This document shows positions 1-6,898 of a DNA stretch of 13,450 bases, piece by piece. This DNA is from FW021-bin31 sp964422465 (GTDB lineage Bacteria; Bacteroidota; Bacteroidia; Chitinophagales; Chitinophagaceae). A program made the position numbers and the translations under genes. The notes below the pieces were generated by a model. That model was not told the origin of the DNA. It saw only the letters and a list, made by a program, of their open reading frames with translations, and searched no databases. The stretch is taken from the NCBI GenBank assembly GCA_964422465.1, contig CAYRBD010000088.1:1-13450 (forward strand), read 5' to 3'. Position 1 is the stretch's first letter. The number at the start of each line of letters is the position of its first letter.

Positions 1-13
1 GGCTAAATAGTTA

Positions 14-55
14 AATTACAAACTGTCAACTGCAAATTGCAAACTGTTAACTGCA
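14..55. repeat. Degenerate 7-bp tandem repeat (about 6 units)
   Basis: Six consecutive heptamers can be read in register from position 14: AATTACA, AACTGTC, AACTGCA, AATTGCA, AACTGTT, AACTGCA. A stray seventh copy, AACTGCT, lies at 88-94 and runs into the rpsN stop. The array lies in the rpsN 3' flank, where rpsH would be expected to follow closely. No start codon or reading frame occupies 1-93 on the minus strand. Similar AACTGCC-type heptamer arrays are, from memory, common between genes in Sphingobacteriales/Chitinophagales genomes. Confidence 0.7.
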
Positions 56-57
56 CA

Positions 58-77
58 CCCTTCGATTTTGCTCAGGG
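58..77 (-). repeat. Short imperfect hairpin downstream of rpsN
   Basis: The minus-strand RNA reads CCCUGAGCAAAAUCGAAGGG. It can fold as CCCU/AGGG, a tandem G-A/A-G mismatch and a G-C pair, closing a 6-base loop. No U tract follows, so it is not a good intrinsic terminator. The sequence resembles a widespread intergenic palindrome of the form CCCTGAGC...TCGAAGGG. It could be a mobile repeat remnant or an mRNA-stability element between rpsN and the next spc gene. Confidence 0.4.
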
Positions 78-93
78 CAACGCTGCCAACTGC

Positions 94-363
94 TTACCAG
101 GATGCCTTTTTTACACCCGGGATTTTACCTGACAGGGCCATTTCACGAAACTTGATTCGGGATACTCCAAAATAGCGCATGTAGCCCCGTGGTCTCCCGG
201 AAAGCTGACAACGATTGTGCAGCCGAACGGGGGAAGCATTTTTAGGTAATTTATCCAACGCTTCATAATCTCCTGCCGCTTTAAGCTCTGCGCGTTTTTC
301 AGCGAACCGAGCCACCATTTTTTCCCTTTTTCTCTGCCGGGCCGTTACAGATTGCTTTGCCAT
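94..363 (-). CDS. rpsN: 30S ribosomal protein S14 (zinc-independent form)
   Basis: This 89-residue small-subunit protein binds 16S rRNA in the head of the 30S subunit, near S3, S10 and S19. It starts MAKQSVTARQ and ends with the family-typical GKIPGVKKASW. The centre reads NRCQLSGRPRGYMRYFGVSR (about residues 50-69). The single cysteine (Cys52) means the two CxxC zinc pairs of the short C+ form are absent, and the length of about 89 residues also fits the zinc-free C- form. It is the last complete spc gene in the window, 19 bases after rplE. The next expected gene, rpsH, is separated by at least 93 bases of repeat-bearing spacer. Confidence 0.97.
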   Translation of the reverse strand: MAKQSVTARQRKREKMVARFAEKRAELKAAGDYEALDKLPKNASPVRLHNRCQLSGRPRGYMRYFGVSRIKFREMALSGKIPGVKKASW

Positions 364-382
364 AATACTATTCTTTATTCAA

Positions 383-952
383 TCAATTTTTATTCATGTT
401 TTTAAAAGGAAGACCTAATGCCTTCAGCAGTTCATAGGCTTCTTCATTTGTATCTGCGGTGGTTACAAAAGTAATATCCATCCCATTGATCTTGTTCACC
501 TTATCTATATTAATCTCCGGGAAAATGATTTGTTCAGTAATTCCCAGGGTATAATTCCCATGACCATCAAAAGCCTTTTCATTAATCCCTCTGAAGTCGC
601 GTACCCGGGGTAAAGAAACAGATATCAGACGGTCTAAAAATTCAAACATCTTTCTGCTTCTCAGGGTAACTTTTACCCCTATCGGCATACCTTTACGCAA
701 CTTAAAGTTGGATATATCCTTTTTTGAGCGGGTTGGAACTGCCTTCTGTCCGGCAACGGTACTCATTTCCGATAAGGCATTCTCAATTAACTTCTTGTCA
801 GCTACCGCTCCATTTACACCCTGGTTCAGGCTGATCTTTACAAGACGGGGAACCTGCATAACAGACTTATAACCAAATTTCTCCTTCAAAGCAGGCGCTA
901 CTTCTTCCTGATATTTTACCTGCAGCCTGGGTATGTATTTATTTTCAGCCAT
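383..952 (-). CDS. rplE: 50S ribosomal protein L5
   Basis: L5 binds 5S rRNA and contributes to the central protuberance and the contact with S13. The 189-residue product is slightly longer than the usual 179 or so because of a short N-terminal extension (MAENKYIPRLQVKYQEEV). The family signatures LVKISLNQGVNGA (about residues 37-49) and PRVRDFRGINEKAFDGHGNY (about 115-134) are intact. The start codon overlaps the rplX stop by one base (TAATG on the minus strand), indicating translational coupling. Confidence 0.98.
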   Translation of the reverse strand: MAENKYIPRLQVKYQEEVAPALKEKFGYKSVMQVPRLVKISLNQGVNGAVADKKLIENALSEMSTVAGQKAVPTRSKKDISNFKLRKGMPIGVKVTLRSRKMFEFLDRLISVSLPRVRDFRGINEKAFDGHGNYTLGITEQIIFPEINIDKVNKINGMDITFVTTADTNEEAYELLKALGLPFKNMNKN

Positions 953-1290
953 TATTTAATTTCCTCCCCTGATTTTTTAGCAATACGAACTCGTCTGCCG
1001 TCTTTTTTCTCCTGTGAAATACGCGAAGGGGCATCAGATTTTGAATCCCATAGCATGACGTTAGAAATATGAATCGGCGCCTCCTGCTTTACAATGCCAC
1101 CTTTGGTGTTCTGTGCACTGGGCTTGGTATGGCGGGTACGAATATTCACCCCTTCTACCAATACACGTCTTTCTTCTGGCAACACTTCCAGTACCTTGTG
1201 TGGATGGCTCCTGTTTTTATCATTTCCTGCAATCACCGCTACCATATCTCCTTTTTTGATATGCAATTTGGGTTTAAATCGTCGCTTCAT
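952..1290 (-). CDS. rplX: 50S ribosomal protein L24
   Basis: L24 is an early assembly-initiating protein that binds the 5' end of 23S rRNA. I place the start at 1290 (MKRRFKPKLHIKKGD, 112 residues). An in-frame start 30 bases upstream would add MIVFYTEFKI, which does not resemble the family N-terminus. The KOW-type segment KLHIKKGDMVAVIAGNDKN sits at the N-terminus, followed by the conserved HTKPSAQNTKGGIVKQEAPI stretch in mid-protein. The gene follows rplN after an unusually long gap of 100 bases containing a promoter-like -7 element. It overlaps rplE by one base. Confidence 0.97.
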   Translation of the reverse strand: MKRRFKPKLHIKKGDMVAVIAGNDKNRSHPHKVLEVLPEERRVLVEGVNIRTRHTKPSAQNTKGGIVKQEAPIHISNVMLWDSKSDAPSRISQEKKDGRRVRIAKKSGEEIK

Positions 1291-1359
1291 GATTTTAAAT
1301 TCTGTATAAAAGACAATCAAATGACGTCTGTCAAAATATTTTTTTCAAATTTCGGGCTG

Positions 1360-1390
1360 CAAAGGTACATTTTTAAATACACTTTAAAAA
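1360..1390 (-). promoter_or_regulatory. Candidate internal promoter upstream of rplX
   Basis: On the minus strand TACCTTTG (1367-1360) is a perfect match to the Bacteroidota -7 element TAnnTTTG and is followed by CAGCCC. This resembles the rpsJ promoter, where CAGTCCC follows. At the usual 19-base spacing the -33 position reads TTTT rather than TTTG, so that half is weak. The gap it sits in is one of the longest between r-protein genes here. It could give extra transcription of rplX-rplE-rpsN and downstream spc genes. Confidence 0.5.
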
Positions 1391-1759
1391 TTATAATACC
1401 TCCGGGGCCAGGGATACAATTTTCATATATCCTCTATCTCTGAGTTCACGTGCCACGGGGCCAAAAATACGCGTTCCCCGGGGATCATCAGTGTTGCTTA
1501 GCAAAACCACCGCATTGTCATCAAAGCGGATGTAAGAACCATCCGTCCGCCGCAATTGCTTCTTGGTACGAACAATAACGGCTTTGCTCACGGTTCCTTT
1601 CTTGATACCGCCGGCAGGCAGGGCATCCTTTACTGTGACCACGATCTTATCCCCGATGTGTGCATAATCCTGTCCGGAATTACCCAACACCTTAATACAG
1701 AGCACCTCTTTCGCGCCACTGTTATCGGCCACCCTAAGTCTGGATTCTTGCTGGATCAT
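1391..1759 (-). CDS. rplN: 50S ribosomal protein L14
   Basis: L14 binds 23S rRNA near L19 at the subunit interface and helps form bridges to the 30S subunit. The product has the usual 122 residues, opening MIQQESRLRVADNSGAKEVL. The conserved features include AVIVRTKKQLRRTDGSYIRF (about residues 61-80) and the TRIFGPVARELRD segment near the C-terminus. It begins 19 bases after rpsQ. The long spacer after it holds the putative rplX promoter. Confidence 0.98.
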   Translation of the reverse strand: MIQQESRLRVADNSGAKEVLCIKVLGNSGQDYAHIGDKIVVTVKDALPAGGIKKGTVSKAVIVRTKKQLRRTDGSYIRFDDNAVVLLSNTDDPRGTRIFGPVARELRDRGYMKIVSLAPEVL

Positions 1760-1778
1760 TTTATCTGAGCTTTATAAA

Positions 1779-2039
1779 TTATTTTGCTTTTTCAATTATT
1801 TCAACCAGTCTCCACCTTTTATTCTTACTAAGGGGCCGGGTTTCCATAATACGTACCCGGTCTCCTACTCCACAGGCATTGTCTTGATCATGTGTAATAT
1901 AACGGGTGGACTTTTTCACAAATTTCCCGTAAAGTGGATGGCGCAGTCTTCTATGAACAGTAACGACAGCGGATTTATCCATTTTATTGCTCGTAACAAT
2001 ACCAATCCTGGTTTTTCTTAAATTTCTTTCTTCGGCCAT
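1779..2039 (-). CDS. rpsQ: 30S ribosomal protein S17
   Basis: S17 is a primary 16S rRNA-binding OB-fold protein of the 30S body. The product has 86 residues, normal for the family. It contains RIGIVTSNKMDKSAVVTVHR (about residues 11-30) and the signature GDRVRIMETRPLSKNKRWRL (about 59-78). It sits between rpmC and rplN in the standard order. The 42-base spacer separating it from rpmC contains a 14-bp A/T palindrome. Confidence 0.98.
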   Translation of the reverse strand: MAEERNLRKTRIGIVTSNKMDKSAVVTVHRRLRHPLYGKFVKKSTRYITHDQDNACGVGDRVRIMETRPLSKNKRWRLVEIIEKAK

Positions 2040-2068
2040 GATGTTTAACTTTATCCCTTGCCGGGTAT

Positions 2069-2082
2069 AAAAAACGTTTTTT
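2069..2082. repeat. Perfect 14-bp A/T palindrome between rpmC and rpsQ
   Basis: AAAAAACGTTTTTT is a perfect palindrome immediately after the rpmC coding region. With two single-base bulges the pairing extends by TGG/CCA-type pairs on each side. It lacks a stable G/C stem, and transcription must pass through it to reach rpsQ, so it is unlikely to be an efficient terminator. It may be chance in A/T-rich spacer. Confidence 0.4.
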
Positions 2083-2297
2083 TAACCTTTATTTGTATTT
2101 GCGTTCAGTTCTCTTTTACGCTGTTCTGTTTTCAACCGCGCAATATCTCTTCTCAGGCTCCTGATAGTCAATGGATCTTCAATAGGCGTAACCGCGTGGC
2201 TAAACTTTAGCTTCTTCAGCCTCATCTGTTCCTCTGCAATCCTGGCGCTAAGGTCATGGTCGCTTAAGGTATGGAGTTCTAATTTTTCCTGAGCCAT
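2082..2297 (-). CDS. rpmC: 50S ribosomal protein L29
   Basis: L29 is a small helical-hairpin protein close to L23 at the polypeptide exit tunnel. The 71-residue product shows the expected two-helix pattern (LHTLSDHDLSARIAEEQMRL, then a second helix). The family-typical RRDIARLKTEQRKREL lies near the C-terminus. It sits directly downstream of rplP in the standard order. No Shine-Dalgarno sequence stands out. Confidence 0.97.
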   Translation of the reverse strand: MAQEKLELHTLSDHDLSARIAEEQMRLKKLKFSHAVTPIEDPLTIRSLRRDIARLKTEQRKRELNANTNKG

Positions 2298-2355
2298 GCT
2301 ATTTCTTTTATTAATGCTTTTTAATTATTTCCTTGGGCAGAAATCGAACAACCTT

Positions 2356-2781
2356 TTAGTTGTTATAATCATAATCTCTGCGGATGACAAATTTGGTTTT
2401 AATGGGCAGTTTGGAAGCTGCCAGGTTCAATGCCTGACGTGCCACTTCCAGGGGAACACCATCTATCTCAAACAAAATACGGCCTGGTTTTACAACTGCC
2501 GCCCAATGATCAGGGCTTCCTTTACCTTTTCCCATTCTCACCTCGGCAGGCTTTTTGGTAATCGGCTTGTCGGGAAATATTCTAATCCACACCCCTCCCT
2601 CACGCTTCATGTGGCGGGTTAATGCTACACGGGAAGCTTCAATCTGGCGGTCTGTGATCCACTTGGGCTCCAGTGCTTTCAGGGCAAAAGAACCAAAGGC
2701 AATAGAACTTCCTCTCTGGGCTTCTCCCCTGATACGTCCTTTATGAACTTTACGGTGTTTAGTCTTTTTAGGTTGTAACAT
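2356..2781 (-). CDS. rplP: 50S ribosomal protein L16
   Basis: L16 binds 23S rRNA near the A-site tRNA elbow and the central protuberance. The 141-residue product starts MLQPKKTKHRKVHKGRIRG and carries the family signatures KREGGVWIRIFPDKPITKKP (about residues 59-78) and RMGKGKGSPDHWAAVVKPG (about 82-100). It follows rpsC after 68 bases in which I see no convincing promoter or hairpin. It precedes rpmC by 58 bases. Confidence 0.98.
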   Translation of the reverse strand: MLQPKKTKHRKVHKGRIRGEAQRGSSIAFGSFALKALEPKWITDRQIEASRVALTRHMKREGGVWIRIFPDKPITKKPAEVRMGKGKGSPDHWAAVVKPGRILFEIDGVPLEVARQALNLAASKLPIKTKFVIRRDYDYNN

Positions 2782-2849
2782 GATTCAAAATTTATCGATG
2801 CAGCTACGCTTCAGATGCTTAATAATATGCTGTTGCGGAATTCAGCTTT

Positions 2850-3581
2850 TTATTTTCTTCCTCCGCCTCTTCTTCCGCCCCGGCGGTCTCTCTCGTGCCC
2901 GCGGCTCCGTTTCCCGCCTCCGGCAACAAAATTCGGATTCAGGTCTCTTTTTCCCAATACTTCTCCCTTACAAATCCAAACCTTAATTCCGATTTTCCCA
3001 TAAACCGTATTAGCCGCAATTTCACAATAATCAATATCCATACGGAAGGTGTGCAGCGGGGTTCTTCCCTGTTTCATTTCTTCGGAACGGGCAATTTCCG
3101 CTCCTCCCAAACGACCACTAACCTTTACCTTTATACCTTCGGCCCCCATGCGCAGCGCAGTAGCAATAGCCATGCGAATAGCGCGTTTATAATTAATACG
3201 GCTTTCAATCTGCCTGGCTATATTTTCGGCAACAATATTGGCGTCTATCTCCGGACGGCGAATTTCTAAAATATTGATCTGCACATCGCTCTTGTCCGTG
3301 AGGGCTTTTAGTTCTTCCTTGATGCGATCTACTTCCGAGCCTCCTTTCCCAATGATTATACCGGGTTTAGAGGTATGAATAGTAATGATTAGTTTATTCA
3401 GGGTACGTTCAATGACTACTCTGGCAATACCGCCTTTGTTGATGCGGGCATCAAGATAGGCACGGATTTTATGATCTTCAACCAACTTCGGTGCAAAATC
3501 ACTTTTGCTGCCGTACCAGTTTGAATCCCATCCGCGAATGATTCCTAAACGGTTTCCTATCGGATTTGTTTTTTGGCCCAT
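2850..3581 (-). CDS. rpsC: 30S ribosomal protein S3
   Basis: S3 lies in the 30S head, forms part of the mRNA entry channel and helps unwind mRNA. The 243-residue product opens MGQKTNPIGNRLGIIRGWDS. It has a type-2 KH domain with the GIIIGKGG loop at residues 74-81. The C-terminal domain includes ADIDYCEIAANTVYGKIGIKVWI-like sequence. The last 25 residues or so form an Arg/Gly-rich tail (RDRRGGRRGGGRK) longer than in many homologues. It lies 32 bases downstream of rplV. Confidence 0.98.
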   Translation of the reverse strand: MGQKTNPIGNRLGIIRGWDSNWYGSKSDFAPKLVEDHKIRAYLDARINKGGIARVVIERTLNKLIITIHTSKPGIIIGKGGSEVDRIKEELKALTDKSDVQINILEIRRPEIDANIVAENIARQIESRINYKRAIRMAIATALRMGAEGIKVKVSGRLGGAEIARSEEMKQGRTPLHTFRMDIDYCEIAANTVYGKIGIKVWICKGEVLGKRDLNPNFVAGGGKRSRGHERDRRGGRRGGGRK

Positions 3582-3613
3582 GTTTCGCTTTTAGTACTTA
3601 TTCTGTTTTAATA

Positions 3614-4027
3614 TTATTTTTCTTCTTGTTCAATTTCCTTTTCGGGCACTTCTTCCACGGCCTCCGGTTCGCTGTAATTAGCCTGGTTTTTTGCATCCAC
3701 CACGAGGGTTACATGGTTGCTACGTTTGCGAATACGGTATGCCCGCCCCTGCGGCGCCGGACGCAATCTTTTAAGCATGGTGCCTCCATCTACAAAAATG
3801 GTTTTCACGTAAAGATCCGCATCCTCTACACGTTCTCCTGTGTTGGCCTGTTCCCAATTGTTTACTGCTGAAAGTAATAATTTCTCCAGCGGCCGGCTGG
3901 AATGTTTTGGATGAAATTTCAACACATTTAAAGCTTTCTCTACTTCCATTCCCCGGATCAGATCAGCCAGCAGACGCATCTTCCTGGTAGAAGTGGGATT
4001 ATTTCTCAGTTTTGCTACAGCTTCCAT
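3614..4027 (-). CDS. rplV: 50S ribosomal protein L22 with acidic C-terminal tail
   Basis: L22 lines the peptide exit tunnel through its extended beta-hairpin. I choose the ATG at 4027 (MEAVAKLRNNPTSTRKMRLL), giving 137 residues and a 4-base gap after rpsS. An in-frame start at 4075 would add MPLPGTSEVTLIKNNT and overlap rpsS, and it does not look like family sequence. The tunnel hairpin region is seen at LRPAPQGRAYRIRKRSNHVT (residues 88-107). Common L22 proteins have about 110 residues. The excess is an acidic tail from about residue 118 (EAVEEVPEKEIEQEEK). Confidence 0.97.
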   Translation of the reverse strand: MEAVAKLRNNPTSTRKMRLLADLIRGMEVEKALNVLKFHPKHSSRPLEKLLLSAVNNWEQANTGERVEDADLYVKTIFVDGGTMLKRLRPAPQGRAYRIRKRSNHVTLVVDAKNQANYSEPEAVEEVPEKEIEQEEK

Positions 4028-4031
4028 TGTA

Positions 4032-4298
4032 TTATTTTTTATTAGCGTGACCTCTGAAGTTCCGGGTAGGGGCAAACTCTCCCAGTTTATGTCCTACCAT
4101 ATATTCAGTGATATACACGGGAATAAATTTATTCCCATTGTGTACTGCCAGTGTATGTCCGACAAATTCGGGAGAAATAGTGGACCGGCGACTCCAGGTT
4201 TTAATCACAGATTTCTTTTTGATGCCCTCATTCATTGCCTCAATTTTTTCCATGAGGGAATGTTCAATATAAGGACCTTTTTTTATGGAACGAGCCAT
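4032..4298 (-). CDS. rpsS: 30S ribosomal protein S19
   Basis: S19 binds 16S rRNA in the 30S head together with S13, close to the A and P sites. The 88-residue product starts MARSIKKGPYIEHSLMEKIE. It holds the family signature ITEYMVGHKLGEFAPTRNF (about residues 63-81). It lies 28 bases downstream of rplB and 4 bases upstream of the rplV start, an arrangement suggesting coupled translation of rpsS and rplV. Confidence 0.98.
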   Translation of the reverse strand: MARSIKKGPYIEHSLMEKIEAMNEGIKKKSVIKTWSRRSTISPEFVGHTLAVHNGNKFIPVYITEYMVGHKLGEFAPTRNFRGHANKK

Positions 4299-4326
4299 GT
4301 TACTATCAGTTAATTAATGCTAAAAT

Positions 4327-5160
4327 TTATTTTTTCTTTCGTTTTCTGCGCTGTACAATCAACCTGTTAGAGGCTTTATTAGGGTTACGGGTTTTCAGAC
4401 CTTTGGCATATTGTCCGTTTCTGGAACGGGGTAGTCCGCCAGAAGCCTTCCCTTCTCCACCACCCATTGGGTGATCAACGGGGTTCATAGCCACTCCGCG
4501 TACACGCGGGCGACGTCCGCGCCAACGGTTACGTCCGGCTTTACCCATAGACTGTAGGATATGGTCGGAGTTGGAAACCGTTCCAACGGTAGCCATACAG
4601 GTAACCAAAATCTTCCTGAATTCCCCGGAGGGCATCTTCAGGATAGCGTATTTCCCCTCGCGAGCTGTTATTTGTGCATAGGTGCCTGCACCACGTGCAA
4701 TCACTCCACCGCAACCAGGACGTATTTCTATGTTATGCAATACCGTTCCCAGTGGAACATTTTGCAACAAAAGCGCGTTTCCCACTTCCGGAGCCACGTT
4801 ATCGCCACTGATGATCTTCGCGCCTACCTGCAGACCTTGTGGAGCAATTATATACCTCTTTTCTCCATCTACATAGGACAGCAAGGCGATATAGGCACTC
4901 CTGTTGGGGTCATATTCAATGGTTTTTACCGTAGCAGGAATCTCTTTCTTATCTCTTTTGAAATCAATAATACGGTAGCGTTTTTTATGACCGCCTCCTA
5001 CATTGCGCACCACCATACGGCCCTGTACATTGCGGCCGCCTTTGCGTCGGATAGGAGCCAGAAGACTTTTCTCCGGGCTGCTCGTGGTAACCTCGCTATA
5101 GGCATTTCCTACTCTCCAACGGGTTCCGGGTGTTGCTGGTTTAAATTTCTTTAAGGCCAT
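4327..5160 (-). CDS. rplB: 50S ribosomal protein L2
   Basis: L2 is a large primary 23S rRNA-binding protein required for subunit association and peptidyl transferase assembly. The 277-residue product shows the N-terminal OB-like domain with GRNVQGRMVVRNVGGGHKKR (about residues 42-61). The highly conserved C-terminal AMNPVDHPMGGGEGKASGG (about 224-242) includes His230, equivalent to the functionally important histidine of the family. The very basic tail ends IVQRRKRKKK. A 66-base leader separating it from rplW holds a possible hairpin. Confidence 0.98.
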   Translation of the reverse strand: MALKKFKPATPGTRWRVGNAYSEVTTSSPEKSLLAPIRRKGGRNVQGRMVVRNVGGGHKKRYRIIDFKRDKKEIPATVKTIEYDPNRSAYIALLSYVDGEKRYIIAPQGLQVGAKIISGDNVAPEVGNALLLQNVPLGTVLHNIEIRPGCGGVIARGAGTYAQITAREGKYAILKMPSGEFRKILVTCMATVGTVSNSDHILQSMGKAGRNRWRGRRPRVRGVAMNPVDHPMGGGEGKASGGLPRSRNGQYAKGLKTRNPNKASNRLIVQRRKRKKK

Positions 5161-5183
5161 GATTCTGCTTTTCTTCTCTATCT

Positions 5184-5210
5184 TTAAGGCAAATCGAAAT
5201 CTGCCTCTAA
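5184..5210 (-). promoter_or_regulatory. Possible hairpin in the rplW-rplB spacer
   Basis: On the plus strand TTAAGGCA (5184-5191) pairs with TGCCT(C)TAA (5202-5210), giving eight base pairs with one bulged base and a 10-base loop. It sits 24-50 bases upstream of the rplB start in the RNA. No U tract follows, so termination is unlikely. A translational or processing role is possible, but so is chance. Confidence 0.3.
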
Positions 5211-5226
5211 GGATTTATTTATTCAA

Positions 5227-5526
5227 TCAAATACTTTCAAAAATATCGATGCTGTCTCCTTCTGCGACTGTTACAACGGCTTTCTTGTATGCGGGGCGGC
5301 GACCTGAAATAACCCCCGCTTTGGTATAACGGCTTTTGGCTTTAGCCGGTACTACCATTGTGTTGACACGGACTATATCCACTCCATAAAAAGCTTCTAT
5401 TGCAGCTTTGATTTCCAATTTGTTGGCTTTACGAGCTACAACAAAGGTATATCGTCCTGCCTTTTCCGACAGGTTGTTCGCTTTTTCTGAAAGCACGGGC
5501 CGAATCAAAACATCTGCTAATTTCAT
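5227..5526 (-). CDS. rplW: 50S ribosomal protein L23
   Basis: L23 sits at the exit-tunnel rim and, in the known bacterial systems, is the docking site for trigger factor and SRP. The 99-residue product has the typical start MKLADVLIRPVLSEKANNL and the conserved YTFVVARKANKLEIKAAIEA (about residues 27-46). The Gly-Arg-Arg-Pro-Ala-Tyr-Lys-Lys segment lies towards the C-terminus. It begins 26 bases after rplD and precedes rplB by 66 bases. Confidence 0.98.
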   Translation of the reverse strand: MKLADVLIRPVLSEKANNLSEKAGRYTFVVARKANKLEIKAAIEAFYGVDIVRVNTMVVPAKAKSRYTKAGVISGRRPAYKKAVVTVAEGDSIDIFESI

Positions 5527-5552
5527 TTCTAAATTCTTTAGTCGCTTATATT

Positions 5553-6206
5553 TTATTTATCTTCTTTCACCTCTTCTTCCTGACCTTCCTCCTCAGACAG
5601 GACTTTGGCCGCATCTTCTGTCAAAATCAAAAAGTTGCTGTTCATAATATCATAGGTATTGATATCACTCAACACGGCGCTTTTCACTTTGGGGATGTTG
5701 CGAAGAGAGAGAATTACATTATCGTCCTGCTCGGCAGAAACATACAAAACTTTTTTGTTTGCCATTTCCAGGCTCTCCAATGTGGATACTGCTGTTTTGG
5801 TTTTAGGAGCATCAAGTTGAAAATTTTCTACCACCCGGATAGCGTCAGCAGCCGCTTTATATGCCAAAGCCGACATCTTAGCCAGGTCCTTTTCCTTTCT
5901 GTTCATCTTAAATCCATAGCTGTGAGGTTTGGGACCAAATACGGTTCCTCCGCCATGATATAAAGGGTTCTTAATATCTCCTTTACGAGAGCCGCCTGTG
6001 CCTTTCTGACGATGCAACTTACGGGTAGAGCCCTGTATTTCGCTGCGTCCTTTTGTTTTATGGGTGCCTCGATGCTTACCAGCACGGTAATGTTTAACCG
6101 CCATGTATATCAAATGATCATTGGGTTCTATCCCAAAAATATCATCAGGCAGGTTAACTGATCTGCCAGTCTTTTGTCCTTCAATATTTAATACCTCGAG
6201 TTGCAT
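5553..6206 (-). CDS. rplD: 50S ribosomal protein L4 with acidic C-terminal tail
   Basis: L4 extends a long loop to the exit-tunnel constriction and is the known autogenous regulator of the S10 operon in Escherichia coli. The 217-residue product has the basic tunnel-loop sequence around residues 47-105, including STRKLHRQKGTGGSRKGDIK and the GGGTVFGPKPHSY segment. The C-terminus carries an acidic extension (SEEEGQEEEVKEDK). The ATG lies one base after the rplC stop (TGA-T-ATG), consistent with tight coupling. Its role as regulator in this organism is only inference. Confidence 0.97.
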   Translation of the reverse strand: MQLEVLNIEGQKTGRSVNLPDDIFGIEPNDHLIYMAVKHYRAGKHRGTHKTKGRSEIQGSTRKLHRQKGTGGSRKGDIKNPLYHGGGTVFGPKPHSYGFKMNRKEKDLAKMSALAYKAAADAIRVVENFQLDAPKTKTAVSTLESLEMANKKVLYVSAEQDDNVILSLRNIPKVKSAVLSDINTYDIMNSNFLILTEDAAKVLSEEEGQEEEVKEDK

Positions 6207-6207
6207 A

Positions 6208-6825
6208 TCAATTCTGAATTAAAACGATGGAACCATTGTGGCCGGGAACCGATCCACTCACCAATACCAAATTCTCTTCCGGGTACACCCGAACCACGCT
6301 GAGGCCTTTTACTTTCACTCGTTCTCCGCCCATACGTCCGCCCATACGCATACCTTTAAATACGCGGGAGGGGTCGGAAGAGGCTCCGATGGACCCCGGG
6401 TGGCGCTGGCGGTCTTTCTGTCCGTGGGTAGCTTCTCCTACCCCATGAAAACCATGACGCTTTACCACGCCTTGAAAGCCTTTCCCCTTTGAGGTGCCAA
6501 TCACTTCAACTTCTTCTCCTCTTTCAAAGATGTCGCAGGTAATTACATCGCCCAACTTTTTGTCGAGAGAGGAATTCCTGAATTCTTTAATAACGCGCTT
6601 GGGAGAGGTTCCGGCTTTAGCAAAGTGATTGCTAAGTCCTTTGGAAGTATTTTTGGGTTTCCGTTCACCGTAAGCAATCTGAATGGCATTGTAGCCATCC
6701 GTTTCATCGGTTTTCACCTGAGTAACGGTACAGGGGCCTGCTTCAATAACCGTGCAGGCAATTTGCATTCCATTGTCAAGGAAAATGCTGGTCATTCCGA
6801 CCTTTTTACCAAGGATACCTTTCAT
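6208..6825 (-). CDS. rplC: 50S ribosomal protein L3
   Basis: L3 is one of the first proteins to bind 23S rRNA and reaches the peptidyl transferase centre. I choose the ATG at 6825 (MKGILGKKVGMTSIFLDNG, 205 residues). AAGGA lies 5 bases upstream, a rare clear Shine-Dalgarno sequence here, and the family begins at this point. An upstream in-frame ATG at 6843 would add MRKRNN. The central GFQGVVKRHGFHGVGEATHG stretch (about residues 118-140) and the RMGGRMGGERVKVKGLSVVR segment are conserved. The 73-base leader contains rival hairpins. Confidence 0.97.
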   Translation of the reverse strand: MKGILGKKVGMTSIFLDNGMQIACTVIEAGPCTVTQVKTDETDGYNAIQIAYGERKPKNTSKGLSNHFAKAGTSPKRVIKEFRNSSLDKKLGDVITCDIFERGEEVEVIGTSKGKGFQGVVKRHGFHGVGEATHGQKDRQRHPGSIGASSDPSRVFKGMRMGGRMGGERVKVKGLSVVRVYPEENLVLVSGSVPGHNGSIVLIQN

Positions 6826-6840
6826 GTTGTTCCTTTTTCT

Positions 6841-6878
6841 CATTGCCTGAGGGGGTTCGCAATGCTATCCTCAGGATA
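6841..6878 (-). promoter_or_regulatory. Candidate r-protein leader RNA upstream of rplC
   Basis: The minus-strand RNA holds mutually exclusive pairings. CCUGAGG (6875-6869) can pair with CCUCAGG (6852-6846). CAUUGC (6864-6859) can pair with GCAAUG (6846-6841), which shares one base with the first helix. UAUCC (6878-6874) can instead pair with GGAUA (6870-6866) in a small hairpin. The 3' arm GCAAUGA lies 15 bases upstream of the rplC ATG and just before its AAGGA. The same plan is seen in the rpsJ leader. No U tract is present, so control, if real, would be translational or by RNA processing. Confidence 0.5.
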
Positions 6879-6898
6879 AGGGATTATCTAAATAAATT

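Noticed and set aside
4561..5154. Long plus-strand open frame (197 codons) opposite rplB
   Set aside because: It lies entirely antisense to the highly conserved rplB, its translation resembles no protein I know, and it has no promoter. It is a shadow of rplB codon use.
6841..6875. A true H-type pseudoknot in the rplC leader
   Set aside because: The segment order fits a pseudoknot, but the two helices share a base and leave no loop to cross the first helix. Competing hairpins are the more reasonable reading.
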